Below are positions 9,765 to 22,700 of a stretch of 64,000 bases of DNA, in pieces. The stretch spans positions 62,624,333 through 62,688,332 of the forward strand of contig NC_079312.1 in assembly GCF_029931775.1 (NCBI RefSeq). The letters run 5' to 3'. This DNA is from Euleptes europaea (lineage: Eukaryota; Chordata; Lepidosauria; Squamata; Sphaerodactylidae). Made by a program: the position numbers and the translations under genes. Under the pieces are notes generated by a model. It was given only the letters and a program-made list of their open reading frames with translations. It did no database searches and had not been told where the DNA came from. How positions within the stretch are numbered: position 1 is the stretch's first letter; each line of letters starts with the position of its first letter.

Positions 9765-12700
9765 GTAAGTTTTCCTTTTGGAGTGGACTTTTTTTTTTGG
9801 GGGGGGGGGTTGTTACTGTCAAGTCATAGCTGACTTATGCTTACCCTATAGGGTTTTCAAGGCAAAAGAGGTTCAGAGGTGGTTTGCCATTGCCTGTTTC
9901 TGCTTAGAGACTGGTCTTCCTTGGTGGTCTGCCATCCAAGGACTAACCAGGGCCAACCCTCATGAGCAAGCTTGCCCAAAAGACTTCTTACGTACTTCTG
10001 CTGACTTTTTGCAATGTGTATCTGTAGAGAACTGTATTTGGGTTCATTATTTCAGTTCAAGCAGGGTAATTAATAGGGCTGACCAGTGTCCCAAGTGAAC
10101 CGGTGATATAACATACTAAATACCCCAATATCTTCTAAAACTCAAATAGTTAGACAAGTTGAAGCAGAAAATATTTTCTGAATTAAGAGAGTTTGAGAGC
10201 TGGCCTATATGAATGCCACAGTGTCCCCCCCCCTTTTAAATAAAAACATTAATTTGGTTGCCTTAATACAGAGCACCATGGCACAGAGTGGTAAACTGCA
10301 GTACTGCAGTCGAAAGCTCTGTTCACGACCTGAGTTCAATCCCGACGGAAGTCAGTTTCAGGTAGCCGGCTCAAGGTTGACTCAGCCTTCCATTCGAGGT
10401 CAGTAAAATGAGCACCTAGCTTGCTGGGGGTAAAGTGTAGATGACTAGGGAAGGCAATGGCAAACCACCCCATAAACACAGGCTGAAAACGCTTGACCGT
10501 TTTGTCCGTGTAATCTCCCTGGCATGTCGCTAATCTGAGTCAACACGCATGGCTGTCTCCGGCCTGCGTGATCAACTCATCTAATTCTGTAACTTCCCTG
10601 GGTCTTCAAAGTGCTGGTTTATCGACTTTAATTTTATTTCCGCTGCAACTGCGCAAGCTTCCCGGTGCATTTTAGCATCCAGGTCGACTCCCCCACTGGA
10701 AGAAGCCTAGCTGGCCTGATGGCAACAGCAGCAGTGCACCCCGGGCCCTGTGCCCCTCTCATATGTCTGAGCTCCTTGGAGCAGAGGGCAGGGAAGGGTT
10801 GGCATTATCCAAAGCTGTACATGCAGGGAGGTGCCACTTTTTCGCTGGAGGAGACAGAAACCACTTTGGGACCCAGCAACGACTGTCTGGGGTCTTGCAC
10901 ATTGGCTTGGAGGCCTCAGGTAACGATCCGCTCATGGCCATCATGTCGAAAAGCATTGGGGCTGTTGGTGCCAATGCCAGCCCATGAAAAACTGGCACCT
11001 CCCCAGCATGACTCCCCCACCAGAAGAAGCCTAGCAGGCCTGATGGCAGCAGCAGCAGCAGCGCGCCACAAATCCCATGCCCCTCGCCTGACACCGGCTT
11101 CCCCTCTCCCCCCTCCTCCTGGCAGAGGTGGCTCCTTCCAGTTGCCGCTGTCTCCAGCCAACGCTGGCCTCCCCTTACCTCCACCTGGGGAACGGTGGGG
11201 TGGAGGAGCGCAGAGCAGCAGTGGCTACTGCCGGCACTCCATTGTGCCATCGTGCCATTCATTCAAGATTCGCATCACGGGATTAAAAAAATGAGTTAGA
11301 AAAGGGACAAATAAAGACAAAGGCAGCAATGCATTAACGGCCATACTCTGCCTAGTAAATATCGGAATGTGACATCACCCCATGTGTCAGTTATGACCCA
11401 GTGCTTGCACAAGGGACTACCTTTACCTTTTAAATGGATACTGAATCTTGATTTTTGTGCAAGACCATGGATGGTTATAGTAAGATTGCAAGTATGGGCA
11501 GCCTAGGACTTGGTATTTGGATGTCTACTCTCTTTGTGCATGCTTTTTGGGGCAAGGAACAAGTGAGGCTTGTATAGATTAAAACTGTGTAAATAAGTGC
11601 AGGATGGGGGTAATAAAAGTTTCCACCTGCCACAATGTCAAAGAACCCTAAATCATATAAAGGTTCACACTAGCTCACCACAGCTTTTTCTCCCTTGTTT
11701 TGCCCTTCTGGAAATGTGGACAATTGAGTCAGACATTTAGGATCACAGTGAACATTCAAGTAATTTGCATTACTGGAATAGAAAACCCAGTTATTTTTTA
11801 ATTACTTTCACACCCATACATAGTAATGGAAAATAGAAAACCCAGTTAAACATTTGCATGGCTTAAGGGAGCCTGAAGCCAGTCAGTACTTAAGTGAGAG
11901 AATTTATGCACCTCCAAAGTCCAGTCTTCCTCCCTGTGACAGGGCAGTGGAAAACAGTGCAAATATTCTAAAAATAATGCGGTGGTTTTTCTAGGCCAAT
12001 ATATTAATCATAACCCCCCCCCCAAAAAAAAGTTTATCTAACTTAGACTAACAACTGGGATTACTAGTTAAGCGGGGGTCACTTTGAAAACATCTTTAGT
12101 TCATTAGCTTCTCTGTGATGTATTTTTCACTGGAAATTCTGTTTGGCTGAGAGAATGCTAGATGATAGCCAGCTTCTTCTCCACTTCTTATAAACTTTGG
12201 AAAACGCTTTACAGCACTTTCCCCCATCTGTTTACATTTAATTAAGTTTGAGAGGGGTTTTTTTTTGGGGGGGGGTCTCCTGAGAAGGCAATATGCATTC
12301 AGGGAATCAATCGCCTTTGCAGCTGCTCTTTTAGAATCCTGCTTCCCTAAACAGATGATTAGCCTCATCAGCTCCAGCAGTGGTTTGAGTAGAATGGGTG
12401 CCTGAATTGTAGTCTGTGAGTATAGCAAGAGGCAACGAGTGCTCTGTTGTCTTCAGGGTCCTATAGTATGGGGGCAAAAACATTGCGTCTCCAAGAACTG
12501 GATGTGAGCAATTCACACACTCTCCCTGTCACCTGCTTGGCAGCAGCTTTTTGCATGTTATATGTGGGAGAGCTATGTGTGAAGAACAGTTTCTGTGGGT
12601 GGATAGATCATCCTTGTTGGAATGGGGCTATACTTCTTTTGATAAATTATGTGATAAAGACAATTAAAATGTTATTGTGCATTCTATTTCGGTGACAGCT

Positions 12701-15700
12701 GATGTTAAATGAAAACCTATATCTTATAGGTCTAAGATGGAGCACAGCCAGTGCTTATCTTCGTCCCGCATTATCACGTCCAAACTTGTCAGCAGAGGAA
12801 AATACACTTGTAACAAAAATTTTATTTGAAGGGACAAAAGCCATTGGCATTGAGTATGTTAAAGATGGGGAAAAGAAAAGGGTAAGGATTGTTATTTCCT
12901 GTTTAAAGATGAGTCTCTTAAAAGGAAATGGATTTTTTAAGCCTATATAAAAATTAAATGTCATAATATCAGTATAACATCAAAATTATTGTGCTAATGG
13001 AAGTAATGGACACGACTTGACTCAACGAGTTGCGTGTTGCGGTCCTTCCAGCTTTGGAAGTCCCTGGGTATTTGGAGTAAACTTGTGCAGGGAAGAGTTT
13101 TGGAGAGGAGCGAGCTCAGTAGGTAGGTAATGCCATAGAGTCCACCCTCCAAAGATGCCATGTTCTCAAGGGGAACTGATCTCTGTAGTCTGGTGATAAA
13201 TTGTAATTCTCGGAGATCTTTAGGCCCCACCTGGAGGTTTATTTTATAGAAGAGGCAGCACTAAGGCTCATAAATCAACAGTCCCTAATCAGAAATTATA
13301 CACTTTAAATCTTTTATTACTAGGCAATTCCAGCATTATCGTATTTTTCGCTCCATAGGACGCACCTGACCATAAGACGCACCTAGTTTTTAGAGGAGGA
13401 AAACAAGAAAAAATCTTGTTTTCCTCCTCTAAAAACTTGTCTTATGGAGTGAATGCCGGCAGGCGCATGCACGTCGGGATGGCGCGAGCCGACGGCCAGC
13501 TGGGAGCCAGGTGGGGCCGCACAGAGCCGGCTGGGAGCGTGCGTGTCGGGCCGGCGCGGGCCGGCGCACACGCCCAGCCGGCTCTGTGCGCCCCGCCCGC
13601 CTCCCAGCTGGCCGTTGAGGCGGGGAACACCAGCTCACGCCATCCGGACGTGCACGCGCCCGGCCGGCTCTGTGCGCCCCGCCCGCCTCACAGCTGGCCG
13701 TCAGGGCGGGGAATGCCGGCTCCCGCTGTCCGGACATGCACGCACCCAGCCGGCTCTGGGCGTCCCGCCTGCCTCCCAGCTGGCCGTCGGGGCGGGGAAC
13801 GCCGGCTCACGCCGTCCGGATGCGCACGCACCCAGCCGGCATTCACTCCATAAGACGCACAGGCATTTCCCCTCACTTTTGAGGAGGAAAAAAGTGCGTC
13901 TTTTTTTTCTTATTTTTTATAAGTTTTTATTTGTATAAATGAGAGGGTACAGGAAAAAAGGGGAGGGATAAAACGTTGTAAATATAAAAACAATACAGTA
14001 TTATGAAATAAGCTCAATTGTATATTAAGAGACATTATCTATACAGCAATAAAAGAAAAAAGAGTTGATACAAGGTGTCATTCAATCAATTATTCTGCTT
14101 ATGTTGATGTTCTATTGTGTGAAAGTCTAAAATTTACTCAACAATTGTTTAAAGCTAATTAATTAATACATAACCATCGTATTACATTCAATTAACTAGA
14201 ATTCATATAAGTATAGAATGACATCCACTTAGCGACAAATTGCTCTGTAGATTCACTAGATTTTAGGTTTAACTCGAAAGTCATCTTAGCCATACTGGCG
14301 TATTCCAATAGCTTTTCTTTCCAGTCTTCTATTTCAGGTATGTGAGTTTGTTTCCAAGTTCTAGCAAGAACCTTCCTGGCTGCAGTAGTAGCATATTTAA
14401 AAACATCGTGAGATTTCAAGGGGAAGTTTGGTGGCACTATACTGAGTAGATAAAATTTAGGATCAAATGTAAACTTGGTATTTAGCATCAACTGAAGTTC
14501 TTGATGAATTTTTTTCCAATATATTTGTAACTTTGGACATGTCCACCAGACATAAAAATAGGAACCGTCCGTGTCTTGACATTTCCAACAGGCGCCTCTT
14601 TTTCCGGGAGTAGTCATCTGGGAGAGCATATTAGGAGTCAAATACCATCTATAAAATGTTTTATACCAATTTTCTTTAACTTCTTGAGAAACGGTGTATT
14701 TCAATTCGGAAGTACAAAGTTTTTCCCATAAATCCATATTAATCATTTGTCCAAAGTTTTGCATCCATTTTATCATATTGGTTTTCACTTGTTCTTCTTC
14801 TGTTTCGTATTTTAAAAGAAGCTTGTAAATTTTTCCTAATAAATGTGAATCATTTTTAGATATTATCTGCTCAAATTCTGTTAATTCACGAAATGGCTGA
14901 GGATAGGAACAGTCTTTTTGTAAGTTGGACCTCAGTTGTAGGTAAGTCAGCCAGTTCAGTTTTTGAAATTTTTCTTGAAGATTAATCAAGGTCTTAATTT
15001 CTCCTGTGGGCTCTATCATTTGATTGTAAGTAAGATGGACGCCCGGTTTTAATTTAACGTTATCATTATAAGCTTCAACTGGCGACATTATGGATGGTGG
15101 AGAAGGACTTATTCTCTTTTTATATTTTTTCCATACTTTCAATAGCGCTATTTTAACATCACAATCTTCTGGTGCTTTGTCTTTTTGAATTTTTGTTGTG
15201 GAGTCCCACAGAACTTTGTGAAAACCTTGTCCAAGGTCCGCTCGTTCTAGAATAACATGTCTGGTTTTGGGATATTTTATCCATTCTGTAATCCAAGTTA
15301 GACAGGCAGCATGATAATATAATTTGAGATTAGGTAATGCTAATCCTCCTCTTTTCTTTTCGTCTTGTAACACTTTGAATCTGATTCTCGATTTTTTCCC
15401 GTTCCAAACGAATCGGTTGATTTGTTTTTGCCAACTTTCTATTGTTCTGTCTGGAATATCAATCTGCAGAAACTGGAATAAAAAATTCAATCTAGGAAGT
15501 ATAGTGAAGTAATTGAACATGGTAAGATTCCTCCGTCCTGGCAGGAAGCACATATCTCTCTGATCCCAAAAGAAGGCACAGATCAATATCTTCCTCAAGC
15601 ATACAGACCAATTTCATTGCTGAATATCGACTATAAAATTTTTGTTTCTATAATCACTAAAAGATTTCAAAAATATGTTGGCAAATTGGTACATCCAGAC

Positions 15701-16744
15701 CAAACTGGTTTTATTCCAAAGAGACTTATGAGAGACAATGTACGATTGATCCTCAGTGCAATCAAACATATAAAATCTAAATCATTAAAAACTGCAATGA
15801 TCTTTCTAGACGCAGAGAAAGCTTTTGACAACGTTTCTTGGCATTTTATCTCCAAGACTTTACAACAAATGGACTGCGGAGATACCCTTTTAACGATTTT
15901 TAACGCAATATATTCCGTTCAGAAAGCACGTTTTTGATTAATGGTTCATTGTCAACAGAATTTGCTATTACAAAAGGTACAAGACAAGGTTGTCCACTTT
16001 CTCCTCTTCTTTTTGATTTATCCATGGAAGCTCTCTCGAATTACATAAGAAATGACCCAAAGATTAAGGGTCTTACAATAGGAAACGAAGAACATAAAAT
16101 TAAAAGTTATGCAGATGACGTTGTCTTAATCTGTCAGAACCCTGGACAAACACTCCCACAGGTTTATAACCATATTATGGAATATTCAAAGCATTCTGGC
16201 TACAAATTGAATAAAACAAAGACGAAAATTATGACCTTTAATACCACAACAGACGAAGACAAGTACATTAAAGAAGTTACTGGTTGTCACATTGCCAAGG
16301 AACCAGTTAAATATCTGGGAGTTAATATATCCTCACAAAACAAGACACTTTTAAGGTCAAATTATTTGAAAATTTGGGGAAAAATAGAAAGGGACTTGAG
16401 TTTATGGTCAAAAATGAACATTTCATGGTTGGGAAGGATATCGGCGATAAAGAAAAAAGTGCGTCTTATGGAGCGAAAAATACGGTACTTCATGCTGTTG
16501 CCTGAACACAATTGAACACAATAACAAAAAATCCCCTAACTACCTTTTTGATGTTAGGTTGTCTTAGGTAGTTAGGGGATTTTTTGTTATTGTGTTCAAT
16601 TGCGTTCAGGCAACAGCATGAAGTAATGCTGGAATTGCCTAGTAATAAAAGATTTAAAGTGTCTAATTTCCTGTTATGGACTGTTGATTTATGAGCCTTC
16701 GTGCTGCCTCTTCTATAAAGTACTCTTAATACTGGCACAGGTTT

Positions 16745-16784
<40 letters not shown>

Positions 16785-19700
16785 TAGATATATAGATATA
16801 GATATTCCAATCTCTAGTCCGTTCTAGTTAACATTTTCTATACCTTTTCTAGTCTACGATATGCTTTTAAGAAGGGGTGTTCAGAAGTTATTCAATATTC
16901 TTAATGTGGATATATTTAGAATATATAAATTTACATACATGCATCACAATGTTGTGAAGATAAAATGGAAAAGGGGTATAAATGAAGTAAATAAATAATA
17001 AATATATGGGGGGCAGATAAAAGGTTGATTGATTGTGGGTGAGAAGGAGAGATGGAAGCAGGGAAAGGTGAAGATATGGGGACTATCAGGCAGAAGAAAA
17101 GAAGAAGAGGTGTGGTAAGGGGGGATGCCCGTCACAAGTTGTGGCAGGCTCTCTGCCCAACTGGGCCTGGCAGCTGGTACGACACAGTGGGGCCCAGCCT
17201 AGCCTAGTGGCTAGCATCACACAACTGAGCCGTGCCTGGGCCCTCCTTTCCTTCCTGCTCATTGTCACACTGGCAGGGGGAAAGTGTGGAGGGGAGGCTC
17301 TTCATCCTCACATGAATACACAACTTCAGGCGCAAACCAAGTGACCTCATGGCGTCAGCACAATGCTCTTAAGTTTCACCCAAAACTATATGGCTAAATA
17401 ATAGCATTTGGGTGAATCCTAGATCTTTGTGCCAACAACCCTGACTTGGCTCAGAATGGCAGCTGGAACTGCACAAAGTTTTCCCAGGGAAAGGCTGCCA
17501 GGAGAGCAAAGGAGGGAAGGCTTAAGACAGGAGGTTAGATAAAGGTAGGTTGGCTGGTGGGTGGGAATAAGAGAAGGAAGCAAGCAAGCGGGAGAGGCTT
17601 TGGGGGCTTTCAGGGAAGGTAGTGGGGAGTGGAAAATGAGATGCCCAAAAATAATTGCAGGCCTTCCTATTGTGTATATCTGTTTGACACCAGCAGGAAT
17701 TGTCCTGACATGACATCCATATTCCTCGTTTTCTTTAGCATAGCATAGGGATTTCTCCAGTTTTATAAATCCTTATAATGCACAGAATCAAGCAGAGTCC
17801 AGTTTACTTTGGTCTAGGCTAAGAATTCTGAATATTTAAGACAAAACCTGGGGCAGGGTGGGGGGAAGAATCATTCAGGAAAATCAAAATAAATGCAGGT
17901 ATTTCAAAGAACACATTTTACTAATACGATGTTCTCATTTATGCTGATGGCAAAGCACAGAAGGTATAATAATAAAGGCCATATCATGAGTTCAGACATC
18001 ACATACATCATTCCAGTCATCCTAAAAATAGCATTGTCAGGCAAGCCATTATTATCTCCATACTGGCAGAACACACTCTGAAACACTGGACTACATCTGG
18101 TCTTAAAATTTCTGAAAATTATTGTATCCGTTTTAGCTAATGCACCATTTCTAGAGTAGTGTGTCTTTGTTGTTTTTACTGAGACTGAGTCCTTCAGTTG
18201 TGTGGTATAGTGTTCTTAGAAATCAAGGACCAGTTAAGTACAAGTAGCACTGACCACTCACATAGCTGAAATGTATCCTTTTGTGGAAGTAAAATCTCTC
18301 AATTGATGGGAAAATGAATAACATCACACACCATGTTGATGGGGTTGCCAACTCCAAGTTGGAAAATTCCTAGAGATTTGGGGGTAGGGCCTGTGGAGGG
18401 CAGAGGTTGGGGAGGGGAGGGAGCTCTCTAGGGATGTGATGCCATAGAGTCCACCCTATCAAGCTGCCATTTTCTCCAGGGGAAGTGATCTCTAGTCTGA
18501 GATCAGTTGTATTTCCGGGAGAACTCCAGGCCTCAGTTGGAGGTAGGCAACTCTAGGTTTAGTATCAGTAGAAGATAGGCTTGTATCTGAAGGTTGGAAA
18601 GAAGCATATGCTGTTAAATTTAGAAAATCCAATTACCGTATATACTCATGTATAAGCCGACCCGCGTATAAGCCGAGGTGCCTAATTTTACCCCAAAAAT
18701 GGGGAAAAATTAGGCACCCGTGTATAAGCCGAGGGTCGGCTTACACAATGCCCCTGCCCCAAGTCGCCCTCCCGCCCGGCCTCCCGGGCCCTCCAGACCC
18801 ACCCTGACCCCAGCGCCACCCTAGGGGGGAGGGAGAAGAGCCCCTGAACCCCTTACTCACCGGGAGGACGAGGCCCGCTGATCAGCTGGAGGTGGCGGCA
18901 GGGAAGGCACGCAGGCCGGAGGCAGCAGCGGGGCCCTGCCTGAGCGCAGGCAGGCCCTGCAGGCCTCAAAAAAGGTGCGGGGGGGGCCGGGGGGGCGGCG
19001 GGGCCTGCCTGCACTCAGGCAGGCCCTGCAGGCCTCTCCCAGGCCACAGAGAAGGCGCGGGGGGGGGCGGCGGGGCCTGCCTGCACTCAGGCAGGCCCTG
19101 CAGGCCTCTCCCAGGCCGCAGAGAAGGCGTGCGGGATGGCGGCGGCAGCGGCGGTAAGTTCCCCCTCCCTCTATCCCTCCTCCCCCCTCCCCTCGCCTAC
19201 CATATTGACCCGCGTATAAGCCGAGTTGGCTTTTTTCAGCCCTTTTTTTGGGCTGAAAAACTCGGCTTATACGCGAGTATATACGGTAGTCCTGGTTTTC
19301 AGGAAATACTTGCATAGCTGTCAGCAAGGACAGGACAGCTTGTTCAAATAGGAATAATACGATGAATGTTAAGCAGACTAGCAGGCTTGCCTCCAATAAC
19401 CTTGGGCCTAAGGCAAAGAAGTGCATAAGCTGTTTTCCAAAAAGGATCTTTTAATATTTATTTTTTTCTAAAACAATTCTATTTATTTTTATTTCAGATT
19501 TTTGCCAATAAGGAAGTTATTTTAAGTGGAGGTGCTATAAATTCTCCACAGCTGCTTATGCTGTCTGGAGTTGGCAATGCAGATGACCTCAAAAAATTAG
19601 GAATCCCTGTTGTTTGTCATCTTTCAGGTTTGTACGAACTGATAAGAGTTTATCTCAGTGTAGTTTGGCTTGCATTGATGGTTTGCTTTCTTGCTTATAT

Positions 19701-22700
19701 TTGGTGGTTTTGTGCTTTCTTCTAGGAGTTGGCCAAAATCTTCAAGACCATTTAGAAGTGTATATACAACAGAAGTGCACTCAGCCTCTAACTCTCTACA
19801 AAGCACAGAAGCCTCTTAATATGATAAAGATTGGTCTTGAATGGCTGCTGAAATTTACTGGTATGACATAAAATCGATAATTTATTATGTGGGTCATTCT
19901 TATTTGTGTGTTTGGGTGTAGCTATTATATGGAGCTTAATAATTCTGAAATCTTAGTAAGCTGCATTTGGTCGCTGTTAGAGAGCTGCTGTAGTGTAGAG
20001 CAGCTGTTCCCAAACTTTTTGAGTCATGGAGCACTTATCAGGAGAGAAATTCGTCACGGAGTACTAATTTTCACCTAGCACCTGTCTACTAAGCTGAATG
20101 ACAGTAGTATTTTTCTTTCCAATCTCTTCACAGAGCACTAGGAGATGTTTTGCGGAGCACCAAGTGCTCCACGGAGCACAGTTTGGGAACCACTGATGTA
20201 GAGATTAAGTGTGTGAACTATCAGTCAGTCTTATCTGAATTCAGTAGGCTGCCTTTGGCAAACCAGTATTTCTCAGCTTTGGTCCTCCATCTGCAATACA
20301 GAGGCAAACGTTTTCACCTGCCTTGCATAGACATTTGGTGAGATCCAATCATACAAAGATCACCTGTCTTCTTTGCTTTCCCCCATCAATACCTTCTAAC
20401 CTCAGGGAGAAGGGAATAAAATTGCTCCTTTATCCATCAGGGGAGCTCTGCTCATGGGAGAGATAGAAGGGCAATTTTTGCTTCTTCTCCTCACTGCGAC
20501 CTGTTACACCAACCTGCATGTCTATCACTTTGCACAGATCCCACAACCCCAGTAATAAACTTTCTTAAAGTTGGTAAAGAACAGCAAATCCAAGGCAAAA
20601 CCTCCCATGCATTTTTGCCCAATGTTAGGCCAACACTGCAGGACACTGATGATGGCATTGCAAATGGGCATTCTAATGAAAATGTTTTATACTGATAAAA
20701 AGGAGTAAAATGAGAAGGGAGAAACTCATTGTTAATTTGTACCCTATGATGTTTGCTTTTCCTTGTGTGGTGGTTAAACCTTCAATCAAATGAAACCCAT
20801 AGAGTTTTGTTGCCACTCAGTTCCTGTCATCAGAGCATGTAATTCGATCCTACAGTACCTGCTGGGGACTCAGAAGTGGCTTGCAAAGAAATACAAAAAT
20901 ATAATTTATACAGATACACACATACATATACAAAATATAACTCAAACATCCTGGTCTGGTCCAGGATCCTGTGCCCTGGCTCATACAGGGCTTCATGCTG
21001 GGAGCTGGGAGCTCCTTGGCTCTTGCCCAAAGGCTTAAATACCTGTAACAGGGAGGGAAACAGAAGCTCAGCCTAGATCTCAAACAGATGGCGGAGATGT
21101 TATTCTCTTTTGCCATGAGCTAATACGGTTTAATAAGCTTTGGGTATTCTTTGTTCATTTATCAATTTTAAAAAGAGTTATTGACACAATGGGTAGAATT
21201 ATAAGCAGTGTATATTGCAGGATGTGACATAGGCTATTATGATGGGGAAAGTTTGTTTGTTTAAATCTCTGGTCTTCTTTCTGTGTAATTTCTTTGTCTC
21301 CTCTATGGTTTTCCTATCCTTTAGGTGATGGTGCCACTGCTCATTTAGAAACTGGTGGATTTATCAGAAGTCGAGCAGGAGTTCCTCATCCAGATATTCA
21401 GTTCCACTTCCTTCCTTCTCAGGTGATCGACCATGGGCGTACTGCTTCTCAGCTGGAAGCATACCAGGTGAGTGATACAAGAAAGGCATCACTAAGCAGA
21501 AGGGCTTAGGTTTTTTGGATGCAAAAATAAATCTGTCATTCAGGAATAATTTCACAATTTACATGTAACAAAGTAATTTAAAAAGTCATAAGGTGTTTTT
21601 GGGAATCCTTATCAGTGAATGGTTTACAGTTTCTGTTTAACCTTGTTTCAAAGGATGATAATAATCCTTGACAGAAATCTGCTGGTGCTGCTGAGCTTGC
21701 ATCCTTACTTTTAGAAGTTAAAGGAGCAATAGTGATTATTTGTGTATCTCTTTGTTACCATGTAATTTGTTTTAGTGTACATGTGTGTACTATGTTTTTG
21801 TTACAGCAGATTTCTTCAGATGGAAAGATGTTTTAGGTGTTAGTTTTTCTTTTTATTCTTCTGTTCAAATATATTACGTCTGAACCATTTATAAGAAGCA
21901 TCAAACTACAATGTTGCCTAAGATTAGGAAAGGCATCCAGATTATATATTTAATATCTTCTGTTGGACGATGGCAGGTTCATATTGGCTCCATGAGGAGT
22001 ACAAGTGTGGGGTGGCTAAAGCTGAAAAGTACTGACCCAAGGGATCATCCCATCCTTGAACCCAACTATTTGTCAACAGGTAAATGAAGAGTCATCTGTG
22101 TTCTTTCTCCCCTTTTATCCTGCTGAAATATATTAGAAAATACCTACAATTACACACATCTGTAGCAGGTGGTGTCTAGGGCTTGTATCTCTTTTTGTAT
22201 CTCAAATTATGTACAACATGGCAGATAACCTTCACATGCATAAGGTGGCTTCAGACAACCATTATTTCCCAAAGCACGATGAAATTTTCAGTCACCAAAT
22301 GGGTAGAAACTCAATAGAACCATGTTGCCTGAAATGGTCCAGCACACAATAGAATTAAATATATGTTTTGAAGACACTTAATATATTTCTCCTGATCCAG
22401 AATGTTGCTGAAACACTATAGCCCAGAACTCACCAGTATTGAAGGGACTTCACTACATGCTAGTTCATTTCCTGGCTCAATTTATTGTCTGTAATTTTAT
22501 TCTATCTAATTGGTTGTTTGTGTTGACCTATTACTGCTTGTTTTGTTGATTGTCACTTTATATACATTTTGATTTTTAGATGGTTTGTAAGCCCCTCTAT
22601 AAACCTGCCGAATCAAAAAGGCAATATATAAATATTTTAAATAAATAAACGTATTGTGCAGTCAGAAGCATTGCTAAACATTGAGCATATTCTGAATCCC

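Larger units (their letters stand above)
13339..16485. mobile_element. TA-target MITE (CCGTATTTTTCGCTCCATA ends) interrupted by L1
   Basis: The left end TCGTATTTTTCGCTCCATAG and the right end (reverse CCGTATTTTTCGCTCCATAA) are terminal inverted repeats, flanked by TA on both sides (13337-13338 and 16486-16487) as in mariner-like elements. Subterminal repeats of the AAGACGCAC motif and a local hairpin (13391-13436) follow, then a GC-rich minisatellite at 13470-13850. No transposase is visible. Confidence 0.8.
13243..16719. mobile_element. Palindromic MITE carrying two later insertions
   Basis: The outer arms TTTATAGAAGAGGCAGCAC (13243 on) and its reverse (to 16719) are inverted. The left arm is cut at a TA at 13337 and resumes at 16488 (CTTCATGCTGTTGCCTGAAC), continuing to 16544. 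The right arm runs 16567-16719. When the insertion at 13339-16485 is ignored, the arms form a single hairpin of about 150 bp each with a 22-base loop. Confidence 0.8.

Noticed and set aside
10665-11294. 209-codon frame
   Set aside because: Lies in the element inserted in a Sauria SINE, contains its internal duplication, and resembles no protein.
13416-13938. Frames of 145 and 161 codons at 13.4-13.9 kb
   Set aside because: They translate a GC-rich minisatellite inside a MITE; the peptides are low-complexity repeats.
16745-16804. Regular short repeats as a possible CRISPR-like array
   Set aside because: It is a plain GATA microsatellite; no spacers, and the genome is vertebrate.
18857-19426. 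189-codon frame on the - strand
   Set aside because: Runs through the tandem GC-rich array of the TA-target MITE; repeated [10 protein letters not shown]-like peptide is a by-product.
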